The position numbers and the translations under genes were made by a program. A stretch of 64,000 nucleotides of DNA from Eleusine coracana subsp. coracana (taxonomy: Eukaryota > Streptophyta > Magnoliopsida > Poales > Poaceae): assembly GCA_032690845.1 (NCBI GenBank), contig CM064425.1, forward strand, positions 36,358,240 through 36,422,239, read 5' to 3'. Below the pieces are notes generated by a model. The model was not told where the DNA came from, searched no databases, and was given only the letters and a program-made list of their open reading frames with translations. Below are positions 22,506 through 32,183 of the stretch, piece by piece (within the stretch, counting starts at the first letter, position 1; each line of letters opens with the position of its first letter).

Positions 22506-24755
22506 TCATTGGAAAATAATCTTTTTCTTAACCGAGTCTTTCTTACCCTTGACCCCTTTCTTCCTCCTAACATTAGCAACTTTGATCGGGACACCAATAA
22601 GAGTACCACCAAGGCCCTCATTCCCCTCAAAAAGTTCTTCTGTTAAATCACCACACAGGCGACCTAAAGGTGAAGAAAAGTCATCATCAATCTCCTCATT
22701 TGTCATTACAGCTCTATCCGTGGGGTCACAACAAACCGGCTTATTTCAATTATATTCTACTGATTTGAGAAGCTCTATCACAAGATTAACTTCTCCATTA
22801 GACGCACCCAAGTTAATACCTACTGTGCCTAAGTTACGCTTAATTTTAGAGGCAAAAAAAGAGCGGTGATTAGGAGACGTACCAGGATAGTCGAGGTTTC
22901 GAATTGCTGCCACTTTTGAGGCCTTTTCCATTGAGTCCACATCTGCCATAGTCGCAGAACGCTTACTGTGATGTAGCAGCAAAGAAAGCGAACCAGCTGA
23001 CAGAAGAGCCAGCACGGCATCAGTGCCATTCTCGACACACGATGTGCTGTTCGCAGAAACTCCTGAAGAGATCACAGAATCCAAATGTCCACCAAGCGAC
23101 GGTGGCACAGAAGCTGAGCCCCCGCCCGAGGATGCCGCAGGGGCTGTAGGCATCGTGACCTGCCCTGGCGAGCATGCTCCTACTGACCCCGGCACAGGAG
23201 ACGACCTTTTAGCCGAGCCTGGCGCGCCCATGCTAGACATGTCGCACCCGGCACTAGGGACCGCAGAACCCAGCGCAGCCGAGCCTGGCACGTGCTTGCC
23301 AGACATGTCACACCCGGCGTGGGGTAACGCTGGCCTCAACACTGGTGGTGTGATGTTGGCCGTGTCTGGCGCACTCTTGCCTGATGCAGCAAACACGACG
23401 CATACTCCAGTTGACCCCAGCACGGGCAGCACAGTGCACGCAGCATCTAGCGCGCCCTTGCCACAAGCTGTGGACACAGGGAGAGGGGTCCGTTAAGGAC
23501 CGGTGGTGCTGAGGGCGTCTTTAGCCACCGCCTGTCGTGCAGCAGCCAGACCAAGCTTTCGGGTATGCAGCAAATGCGCGCTCGCAACCTGCCGTGATGC
23601 ACCCAGCATGCTAGCAGGCTCGGTTAGCTCGAGCGTAGCCTGGGACTCAACCTGGGCCATTGGAGAGGAACCTGCAAACAAAGGTTTTGCAGGTACGGAG
23701 ACTCCAGCTGAAGAAACAGTGGATACTTTTTTATTAGCAAAAGATGCAGCCTTGATCACATTGATTGACTCATTCTCCCGCACGTTCAAAAATTTCTTAA
23801 CCTCCATCTCATTCTCCTCCTCACCTAGAAGGTCATCATTCTCCCAATCATGATAAATAGCTTCTCCCTTCTCCGTTACTCCTTTACCTACATTTCGGTG
23901 ACCAGCACCAAGCGAGCCACCCATGTTCTCTCCTATGGTTTTAGAAGGATTATTTGCTTCTGGCACGTCTTCATCATCCTATGCTTCCTCGTTGTCTTTA
24001 TTCTCACCTCCATTAAAAGAATTAGAGATGCTTGAAATGCCACAATTTGGCTGGAAGGGCTCTATCTCAAACTTGAGTTAGAAAAATCTATTACCAATAA
24101 TTACATACATGTTTGTCACAAGCAATTCCGGTTCAAGGACAGCTACACAAAACCGACCAAAAGAGTTGACCCTTGTCAATTTCATATCAACCTTTTGTGT
24201 GACCCCAAACATGGTGCCAACCGCCCAGATGATCTTAAAGGTTCTCAAAATTTGGGGAGGTTGAGTACTCGCATCCACACATTGGGCAACACATGCCCAA
24301 AATACTACTCCTCAGAGAATTCTTCAAAATTAAGAGAAAGACCTTGGGGTAGTTTAGCACTAATCCAATACATGGTTCTGAGTAGTTTTGTCCTATTAAG
24401 AAACACCACTTTATAGACACTCTCTTTAAAAGGTTTTACATCCCATGCAAAATTTTGTCGAACCAATAATTTTAGATGACCTATCAATTCATTCTCAGTT
24501 AAAGAACCACCAATCACCGAGACAAGTGCAGTTCTAGAACTTTTGGCAGTTGGCTGAATGGGTGGGTGCTCTATATAATACGCACCTAGCGCATCAACAG
24601 CATATCCCACTGACATTGCTACCGGTTTAGGTTCATCATTCAGTGGGCATCTAAATGAGGCATGGTTGGTACTTTCACAGATATCACAAAGAATTACAGC
24701 ACTACACTGACCAATAAGATGACCCCGTTCTCTATATCTCTAACAATTGCGCTGC
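22506..24755 (-). pseudogene. LINE ORF1, C-terminal part (zinc knuckles, DUF4283)
   Basis: Reading leftward from 24755: two CX2CX4HX4C knuckles. In the first, the second Cys is Tyr (TAT for TGT) and a TAG follows the first Cys; the second, CDICESTNHASFRC, is intact. Next comes a DUF4283-like domain with SVGYAVDALGAYYI, SRTALVSVIGGSLT and, after a break, IIWAVGTMFGVTQKVDMK. Then a long Ala/Ser/Pro/Gly linker (22746-23966) remains open over most of its length and contains repeated AGCDMS peptides. The protein binds LINE RNA. The N-terminal half is at 27785-28538. Confidence 0.75.
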
Positions 24756-24759
24756 CTAT

Positions 24760-27115
24760 TTGCATGGTCCACTTTGTCTAAAGCATCACAAGAATGAGCT
24801 AGCGAAGGCTATTGGGACCAAAGAACATGGTGGTCGGGTACAAGGAGTGTCATCATCGGCAACACGGAAAGAAGGTTTCTCTGATACATCCTCACACCTC
24901 TACAAGAAGCATACATTGAACAGGAAAGAGCGAGAAGATAAAGCCAAGGAGGATTGGAGGCGGCAACTTCTTATGTTTGCTATCGACAAAGAAAGCGGTT
25001 GTTTAGACCCCAACCTGCAGACTGCGATGGATGCCTTCTTACGTGGTTCGTCCACATACACGCAACCATCCGTCTCCAGTCAACCATCAGTCCCTATGTA
25101 GTTAGAAATAGAGAACATCACTGAGGATACTCCTTGCGAGTTGCATGTGCCATTTGGTTACAAGGAGAAGACAATGAAGGTTGCATCCGGCACGGCATTT
25201 CCAGGAGAGATGCTCCATAACATGGATATCCCCCCAGGTTACGTGCGTGTCATCGTGTTAGAAATAGTACCTGGCTATGAGGACAACAAGATCGAATGCC
25301 CGATACCTGAGGCAGGTATAGAAACTCTCCAAGATGCCCTTGGCTCTTTCATTATTTGGAAACGCCATGATGTTGTCCTCTCACCACGAGTTTCTCCACC
25401 CCCGTTGTCTGGGCACGGGTCCTTTCATCCAAGCCAGCCAATCAATACAGGTGGACAGTCGTCTCCTATGTCTGCGGCAGCCTCGGGAAACAACCTCCAA
25501 TCTCCTCATGTGGAAGCCGACTCGACTCATAGTCCTGTAATCTATAGTGACAACGAGCCTCTTCCACAGAGTATTCAAGTTCAGGCTCCGGTAATCCAAG
25601 TCCAGCCTGCACCTGTTGTCATCAAGGCTTCAGTAATCCCAAAGACGATTACCGGATTTGACAAAGAGCCGAAGGACCCAAAAGCAAAAAGTGATGTTGA
25701 TAAGTACTTGGCTCCATTGAAAAAACGTCAAGCAAGCACCGGCAAGCTCGTCCTGCAAGAAGAAGATCCTCGGGATGTATTATCATATGATGATCAAATT
25801 TTGGAGAATCCTACGGACGATGTGGACTACCCAAAATTTATACTCGGTAAACCCCTTATATCAAATAACATGTATAAGAACCTACCGTGGGAGATGCAGA
25901 AGTTGCACGACTGGTACATGATGGCGTCAAAGGAAGGGGTCACCGAAATCTCTTGTAGAATTCCAAAAGAGGTGTTCAACGAAGATGATGAACAAATCTT
26001 ATACCTTTTTTGGGGAGGATGTCCACTCGATGTTTCGTCTAGCCCAAATGGACGTCACCTTCATCACCCTGTGGTGCATGTAAGTGTCGTGTTCGATCTA
26101 CTTCGTATTTCAACCATAATTCCATATATGATCTAATGCTTTTTTTTATAGTATGAACTCCTTTTTCCAAAGAAAGAAGACCAATAGAAAAGATTGGAGG
26201 GTGGCCTACGTCATCCCAAGCCGGATCAACCAAAGCTCGATCGACCCAACGGTAAATCTGAAAAATTATCTCGATAAGACACTGACAGAGCTTGCTGAAA
26301 TGAAGACAGTCTTGACAACAGAAGCAAGGACTTATGTTGCAAATTACTTGTACGACTGCTTTATGAAGTGGCAAGATAGAGAGTGCATTATGGCCCCTTA
26401 CAACTTCAAGTAAGTTGGACAACTACTGCCTTCGTCATGTATCCTATGTTAAAATTAAATCCAATCGTAATTAACTTGTTAATAAAAAACATTATTATAG
26501 CGATCATTGGATCTATCTAATGATATTTCTGAAATAAGGGTACCTTCTATCACTCGACAGGCTGGACTACGACAAGAACTTATACGACGACATTCTAGAA
26601 GTCATAGATCGGTAAGAAATTGGTCTACGTGTGTATGGTTTGATGATGTTAATATCATCTACTGATAAGCTTTTGTCGATCGCGCAGTGCTTACGAGAAA
26701 TATGTCGTAGCCGGTGGGGCATGTCATCCTACAAGGAAAAAGAAGATATACTTCCGTCATAAGTTTTGGGTATGACTATACATGTTCTTATCGTACTATC
26801 CATTCATATAATTATCATAAGTGTAATGAACTTGTGTTCTCTACTTTATAATGCAATAAGCAAATACGAGTAAGTGTGCATTGTGGTTACTACACTTGTG
26901 TGTTCTCGGCTAGCACTTCAACTTACCTGGACCATATCATTGAGGAGTCTCAACAAAAGGTAACTTGATTTTGTTTATATCCATTTTACTTTACCTGGAC
27001 TATATCATTGAGGACTCTGCTCATGTGACACAGAAAGCCACAAGGTCAAAGAGAGAATGGGCTGCAAAGATGAAAAGAAACGACGCGATCAAAAAGAGTA
27101 TAATTTCTGAGTGAC
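24760..27115 (+). pseudogene. CACTA accessory gene with DUF8039 and Ulp1-like protease domains
   Basis: Starts mid-protein with HGPLCLKHHKNELAKAIG. 24760-25098 is open, one TAG at 25099-25101 interrupts the same frame, and 25102-26136 continues with LHVPFGYKEKTMKVASGTAF, the DUF8039 signature of CACTA (En/Spm) proteins, then a Pro/Ser-rich linker. Across intron-like gaps (GTAAGT near 26080, TTTTATAG near 26152) comes an Ulp1-like C48 peptidase region: DWRVAYVIPSRINQSSID, APYNFK, an HW (catalytic His) near 26503, LDRLDYDKN and HCGYYTC (catalytic Cys) near 26885. Such fusions are common in plant CACTA elements; their role is unclear. The missing 5' end and stop make it non-functional. Confidence 0.78.
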
Positions 27116-27499
27116 GTGTTCACTTGAGTACAAATTCCATGTATCTAGTTGTAGCTTCTCTTTGTCATTTTATGTTAAAAGAGGTAATTAGTCTAGAAGG
27201 GAAGTGCTTTGACTCAAACAGTGAACTAGCAACAAAACATAGGTTCCTTTGTGAGTGGACTGGTTCAAGAGCACCATATGAGCCTAATGTATCGAAAAAA
27301 GATGATGACTATGTATTAGGATTCATATAAAATATTTTGTAAGCTTGATTGAATATTTTGATGACAATATTGTATATATTTTATGATGAGATGTAAATAT
27401 CTGTGATGAGATTATAAATACCTTTGATGAGATGTTGTAAATATCTGTGATAAGATTTGTAAATTTCTGTATATTTGCTAGATTTTATTTTATTTTTTT

Positions 27500-27784
27500 G
27501 GAAAATAACAAGTAGCGGCGGTTGATGTTGTCAACCACCGCTAGTAATAGCCAAAAATAGTGGCGGTTGATGATGTCAACCGCTGCTACTAATGGCTAAC
27601 AATAGCGGTGATTGACATCTTCAACCACCGCTAATAATGTGTCTGTAGCGGCGGTTCATTTAGACGACAGACCATCCACCGCTAGAAACGCATATTTGTA
27701 GCTGCGTTTGCGTAGCGGCGGGATGGCCTGTCCGCCGCTATAGTGCCTTAACAACCGCCGTTACAAACCTTTTTTGTTGTTGTG
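27500..27784. repeat. CACTA subterminal repeats and right terminus
   Basis: At least eight copies of GCGG(C/T)GGTT or complements, several paired as hairpins around GATG(T/A)TGTCAACC, ending at the TTGTTGTTGTG terminus. The GCGGCGG(T) core is shared with the element at 29460-30712. Confidence 0.75.
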
Positions 27785-28538
27785 ATGGACTCTGATGTAT
27801 GCGGGGATGGAAAGAGAGACTGGGCCCAGCACAAAGTTGGGTAGCACTCTGATCCAAAATAAACGCCTAGTCCGGAAGTTTCGGGGTATTTAATTCCAAA
27901 ATTGAATTCGAACGAAACTGAAGCGGCTTCGTTGCCTGAAACGGCGTCTTCCCGAAGGGAACGATGCCCATGTTCTACCGCAGCTCTCAAGTCTCTTGTT
28001 AAGCAGTCGCCCAACAACACCGACGGAGTCCTGCGGCGCCGTGGCAGCGGCCCTGACCAAGGGCTGCATACCTTACGATGCTCAGCCTCCAATGCATTGA
28101 GTAGCCCTCTGGCTTTTTGCACAGGCTTGTCATCCGACGTAGGAGACACAGAGCTCCGAACCTTATTCGTGAATGACGGGCTATTCAAATTTCTATCGAC
28201 CTCGGTTATGTCATTCACAGAGAATCCATGAACCGCTCCGTTCTAACCAAATCGATGGTGCTTGGGACTGAATCAGGCACAAAGTCCGATTCGTCATCGT
28301 CGCCAAGCACCCAGAATCTAGAAACAGAACCCTTGGGTCGGCAGCCTAGCAACGGATCCGCTGACAACACACCCTGATTCGCCAAAGAAGAAAAGGGAGG
28401 AGAAAGAGACGCCTCCGCAGCGAGCTGACGAGCAGCATCTTCACGAAGCTTACCACTGAAGAGACGAACGGCCTTCTCAGATTCCCGACGAAGAACCTTC
28501 GCCGGCGCGAAGACCACGCGACGAGGTCGCCCCCGCAT
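27785..28538 (-). pseudogene. LINE ORF1, N-terminal part
   Basis: Starts MRGRPRRVVFAPAKVLRR at 28538 and reads through SRFWVLGDDDESDF to a stop near 28215, then resumes in a second frame (28218-27785) with KARGLLNALEAE and SPWSGPLPRRRRTPSVLLGD. The FWVLG-acidic block and the W-GPLP-R-P-LGD block are typical of grass L1 ORF1 N-termini (from memory). It is cut at 27785 by the CACTA end; the rest of ORF1 resumes at 24755. Confidence 0.62.
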
Positions 28539-28674
28539 CCCAGGCGTGTATCACATCACGTGCCCTCCCATTTGCTAAAATCCCGTCAGCTCACATCTAG
28601 GTGTCATCTATATCCTAGAGATTTCAAAAGACATCTGTCTGATGTTGGCCATCCAAATGACTCAGATAGACATT

Positions 28675-28872
28675 TTGACATTAGGCAATCGTTTTGACAC
28701 CAACTTGTGCCTAAGATCAAGGTCTAAGTTTCGAATGTCAAATGTCAACTGATAACATGGCTTAACTAATGATTGACAATTTGACATAAAATAGATCCCC
28801 TAACAAGATTCCAAGGGCCACTTTGTCTACGTACATACTCATCACGGTCCGTAGCTTTGGGGTTTATAAATA
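28675..28872 (+). promoter_or_regulatory. Promoter of cysteine-rich gene copy 1, rich in TTGAC boxes
   Basis: Aligns by eye with the inverse of 44893-45070, upstream of copy 2. The best block, ATGTCAAATGTCAACTG at 28735-28751, is identical over 17 bases at 45010-45026 (minus strand). It holds several TTGAC cores (W-box-like, WRKY targets): TTTTGAC twice, ATTGACAATTTGAC, and the reverse pair in the 17-mer. A TATA box, TATAAATA, lies at 28865-28872 after GTAGCTTTGGGGT; copy 2 has GGCTTTGGAGCCTATAATAA. Regulation by defence signals is only an inference from the boxes. Confidence 0.5.
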
Positions 28873-28892
28873 GCCTGTCAGCAACTGCGACA

Positions 28893-29346
28893 GCCTGCAC
28901 AGATAGTTGTGCCTCGATGTGCAACTCTACGTGCAGCGCCGCTGTAGCAAACTGTTGTCATGGTGTGTAAGAGCGTCTTTAATGGTTGCTTCTTAGCTGC
29001 CTCTTAAAATTATTTATTGAAGAAAAAAAAGAGAGAGAAGGCAGCTAACTCTTTCTCAAGAGGCAGCCTCCAACAAAAATAAGAGACTTAAACATAGATT
29101 CCACTTCTCAATTCCTTGTAAGAACTAGCTCTTACCTCTTAGCTAACTCTACCATTGATGAACCTCTAAGTAACAAGTCATGAATCAGTTGTGCATGCCC
29201 TCTTGCTGTAACAACTGTAAAGGTTCTTGCCGGGAGGGCAAGTGTTACAGATCTTGCTTCAGTAGCTGCACTGATGCTGCTAATAACGTGTACGGCTTCT
29301 GCCAGTCATCTGTCCTCGACTCGTGCACAACTGCCTGCAACAACTG
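28893..29346 (+). pseudogene. Cysteine-rich secreted-peptide gene, copy 1 (split by a MITE)
   Basis: The frame from 28896 reads CTDSCASMCNSTCSAAV and stops at the MITE target (TAA, 28968). Beyond the MITE it resumes near 29174 with QVMNQLCMPSC and continues Cys-rich to CTTACNN-stop near 29348. Residues and cysteine spacing match copy 2 at 44424-44797 (CSAAV, NQ-CMPSC, CQSSVL-SC). The signal-peptide part is absent: the TATA box lies only about 25 bases upstream of the mature-like coding, so a deletion removed the 5' leader and signal sequence. The CxxxC spacing suggests a small disulphide-rich secreted peptide; I do not recognise the family. Confidence 0.62.
28971..29166. mobile_element. Tourist/PIF-like MITE inside the cysteine-rich gene
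   Basis: TAA lies on both sides (28968-28970 and 29167-29169), the duplication size and sequence preferred by PIF/Harbinger. The ends are imperfect inverted repeats: GAGCGTCTTTAATGGT at the left and, complemented, GAGGTTCATCAATGGT at the right (12 of 16 match), followed inside by TTAGCT on both arms. Removing it restores alignment with copy 2 across the site. Confidence 0.65.
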
Positions 29347-29766
29347 ATGCCTCAGCGACTGTCCGAACCCCTAAGTTCTGGACTTCTGGGACAGTTGGTA
29401 TTACTGCATGTCTATTAAGTGATCATGTCGCTAAGTACCATTATGGGTCACAAAGGTGTCACTACCACAAAAAGCCACTATAGCAGCATTTGAAAAAACT
29501 TCATAGCGGCGGTTTTATTATGATCCGTCACTGTGAATAGAGATATGTTTTTAGCGGCGGTCAACATAGTCAACTGTCGTTAAAAGTTAATTTTTAAACA
29601 TGGTTCACAACATGAACCATCGCTAAAATGAGATTTAATTTTTAACGGCGGTCAGAACGTGAACTATCACTAACAATATGTTTTTAGCAGTGGATAGAAA
29701 CGTGAGCCGTCGCTAAAAATATGTTTTTAACGACGGACTAAAATGTGAGCCGTCGCTAAAAATAGC

Positions 29767-30276
29767 GTGCCATGTCATCAATCCGTTCCTTTCTCTCCCG
29801 ACCAATCAGAGAGAGGCACACAGATTATGTGTTTCCTCCATTTAGTCCCCCCTCCTCTCTCTCCCTCTCAACCACCCAACCCCGATTCACTCTCTCTCCC
29901 TTATCTCTTTCTCTCCTCTCTCTCTTTCTCACCAAGGTGGACCAGTCACGTGCTCAGCGATGCCGGGCCGCTCGCATGGCTCCGCGGCGGCAGCGGAGAG
30001 GCTGCGCTGGTGCTCCGACCCGATGGCGTGAGCCGCCTGGTCTCCGACGACGACGCGGCGCTCGTGTCGCTCGCGCTCGCCAAGGTGGCCGACGCGTGCG
30101 TGTGCCTTGCCTGCGCCGTGGCCCGGTACGCCTCCCGCTACGCCGACCAGCTCCTCCGTCGGTTCGAGCCGCCGGAGGAGGAGCTCGGCGACGGCGCCGT
30201 CTCTTCCCCTTCCTCCATGCTCGGCGGCGGCGACTCACCAGGCCGCGTGCTTCTGCGGCGGCTCGGGCGGGCCTGA
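29767..30276 (+). CDS. Captured-looking ORF inside the CACTA element, unknown product
   Basis: A 169-codon open frame. The upstream part (29767-29940) is a CT-rich, 5'UTR-like tract with a CCAATCAG box. From about 29955 composition becomes strongly GC3-rich and the frame reads DAGPLAWLRGGSGEAALVL, then VSRLVSDDDAALVSLALAKV, ACVCLACAVARYASRYADQL and an acidic EPPEEELG stretch to a stop at 30276. It looks like a grass first exon with 5'UTR carried by the element (Pack-CACTA style). I do not recognise the domain, and expression is unknown. A bona fide start is unclear; the first ATG may be in 5'UTR. Confidence 0.4.
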   Translation: MPCHQSVPFSPDQSERGTQIMCFLHLVPPPLSPSQPPNPDSLSLPYLFLSSLSFSPRWTSHVLSDAGPLAWLRGGSGEAALVLRPDGVSRLVSDDDAALVSLALAKVADACVCLACAVARYASRYADQLLRRFEPPEEELGDGAVSSPSSMLGGGDSPGRVLLRRLGRA

Positions 30277-30299
30277 CGGCCGGGCCGGGCCGGGCTGTG

Positions 30300-30530
30300 A
30301 TTGTCCGTGGGGATCTGGTCGGAGTTGGGCGGCACCCTGTGGGAGCGGTGGAGGCGCGACGGTAGGCCGAGCGCGGTGGTGGTGCGACGGGTCGATCTTC
30401 CTTGCGCGATGGCGGTCGGCGGTGGGTCGAGCTCCATGGGGCGACGGTGGGCCGAGCTCTTGCGCAGCGGGCCGAGCTCTTGCGCGCGGACGGCGGTGGG
30501 CCGAGCTCCTTGGTATGGTGGCGGGCCTCC
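30300..30530 (+). repeat. GC-rich minisatellite in the CACTA centre
   Basis: Imperfect repeats of a GG(C/G)GGGCCGAGCTC(T/C)TG-like unit, about 20-40 bp apart (around 30420, 30455, 30468 and 30498). Confidence 0.45.
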
Positions 30531-30715
30531 CACGGGGTCTGCGATTTTTTTTATTCGGTATGCTCATAGTAATTATAGCGGCGGGGTATTTGTCTCACAC
30601 AGTATCTGCCGCAATAAATTGATATTTTTAACTGCGAAAATACAGCGGCGGGGAGGTGGACCCGCCGCTATAGTACATTTCTACTCGCCGCTAGTCTTCT
30701 TTTGTGGTAGTGTGT

Positions 30716-32168
30716 GCGTGCCTTATGTATGTGTGATATAGTCTCATTTCGTGTGTATGTTGCATGTAGCATTTATTTGTTCAGCCGTGTTAGTTTGTGA
30801 AGTCTTCCTTTTTATCATGATTGGAATAACCAATATTATTAGAGCACCTATATAATAGGCTAAAATGAATATGGAACGTTATTTTCTCTTGATCTGATGG
30901 TTTAGATAGACTCATACTACTTTAACGGTCTAAGCAGTATCAAAGTGGTATTTTAAAGTAGTATGAATTATTATAGATATTGAAAAAAAATAGTGGTGTG
31001 TCCTAAATTCATGGATCTCTTATATTGAAATGAAATACTAGTTCATTTGGGAAAAATTGAAAATCAATCGTTTTTTTAAGCTGTCCGTCTTTCTCGCCTG
31101 TTCTTCGAAAGGGAGGTGCTCTTTATGATGCTACGGACGGCTGTCCGAAGTGCATGCAATGACGGGCTCAGATAGGATAGGATTGTGCGCGCCGGGCCCT
31201 TCGGGTGTCCATATTTTGGCCGACCTTAGCGTAGGCCCCTATGTTATGCGGCCATAATATTTTTATACCTTCTACCGCTGTTACGCCAGAAATCCAAGGT
31301 TCCACACGAGCTCCTGTTCTGCGGCGTGGTGACAGGACCGCTAGGGGATTGGCTCCGGGTGTAGGTAGGGTCAAATCCGCAGGGGTCGGCTCTGGAGGTG
31401 GCGGATCGATAGCAATTGGTTGGGGGCGCCACGGGTAGGCACGACCTGCTGTTGCGGTGGTGCACGCAGAGAATCGGCGGCCAATCCGCAGCGCCTGCCT
31501 GATCACAGCCTCTGCGTCGGGGTTGAACTCACCTACACACGCTTGAACTGTGATTCATTCGTTCCATGGAGACACAATCCAACAGAATTCGGCACGCATA
31601 AAAAGCTAGCTTTTTCCAATACCAAAGAAGCTTAACTCGGGAGGCATCAATTTCAGGCGGCTCTCAACCACAATTGTTTCCAGTGACTGCCAAGTCTGGA
31701 CTCAGCAATCCGCGCTTCCTGCAACGGTGCCATTATCATGGTGTCCGGTGAAGCTTTACTTTGACTGATGCAACAAGCGACTTGCTTAGAACGAAGAGCA
31801 GCAATAACACAGCAACACGAGAGAACAAATAGTGGCCAGAAAATGCAACCCAAGTTGCTGAGATTAGCTATTTCTAACACTGTATGGACCCCAACACAGT
31901 CAAAGATTCCGCACATACAAGGTTATCGCTATAAATAATGGCTTCAAACGGAGCTGTAATCAACAATAAGAGGCTTGAGCACACATAAAGAATAATTTCG
32001 GCTTTAATTCTTCTGCCGGTGAATCAATTTTACAAGTACGAACAATTTCTCCCTACCAGACGTCACAACATTTCCCCTAACCATGTTTTGTCCCCTGAAA
32101 AATACTAGGAGCAGTATCAGAATGAGTAAACGAGGATGAAGATGGAGATGGCTCCGTCGGCAATGCCA
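30716..32168. other. Unassigned DNA with a short hairpin
   Basis: Contains a perfect 13-bp inverted repeat CATACTACTTTAA / TTAAAGTAGTATG (30913-30925 and 30953-30965) with a 27-base loop. A GC-richer block (31160-31510) is open on the minus strand for 112 codons without a recognisable domain. 31653-31916 (minus) is open with one hydrophobic segment (CIFWPLFVLSCCCVIAAL). Neither is convincing as a gene. Confidence 0.35.
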
Positions 32169-32183
32169 ACCCGACGGTCACAA

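Larger units (their letters stand above)
24756..27784 (+). mobile_element. Left-truncated CACTA element inside the LINE
   Basis: The right end reads TTTTTTGTTGTTGTG at 27784, the complement of CACAACAACAAAAAA, a CACTA-type terminus with one change. Before it lies a field of GCGGCGGTT and AACCGCCGC-type repeats (27510-27770). The body encodes a DUF8039/Ulp1-type CACTA accessory protein. The left terminus is missing: LINE ORF1 coding is followed directly by mid-gene CACTA sequence at about 24756-24762, so a deletion removed the CACTA 5' half, its left end and some LINE sequence. Confidence 0.78.
18714..28674 (-). mobile_element. L1-type LINE with 11-bp TSD, interrupted by a CACTA fragment
   Basis: The direct repeat AGATAGACATT occurs at 18714-18724 and 28664-28674. 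Just inside the left copy a T-run (18730-18737) is the minus-strand poly(A) tail. ORF2 pieces occupy 18.9-22.3 kb, the ORF1 C-terminal half 22.5-24.75 kb and the ORF1 N-terminal half 27785-28538, in correct L1 order once the CACTA fragment at 24756-27784 is removed. LINEs insert by target-primed reverse transcription, giving such duplications. Full length would be about 6.9 kb without the CACTA. A 5'-truncated relative lies at 32184-33198. Confidence 0.82.
29460..30712. mobile_element. CACTA element with TGT duplication and captured-looking ORF
   Basis: Left end CACTACCACAAAAAG at 29460, right end CTTTTGTGGTAGTG at 30712, nearly perfect inverted repeats, flanked by TGT (29457-29459 and 30713-30715), the 3-bp size made by CACTA transposases. 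Both arms carry AGCGGCGGT-type subterminal repeats, as at 27500-27784, so the same transposase family may serve both. There is no transposase gene; the centre is a GC-rich block that looks like host coding DNA. Confidence 0.9.

Noticed and set aside
22746..23477. A 243-codon Ala/Ser/Gly/Pro protein as an independent gene
   Set aside because: It lies in order between the DUF4283 and the end of LINE ORF1 and is best read as its low-complexity linker.
31168..31506. 112-codon minus-strand ORF as a gene
   Set aside because: No recognisable domain, basic Pro/Arg-rich composition typical of chance frames in GC-rich DNA.
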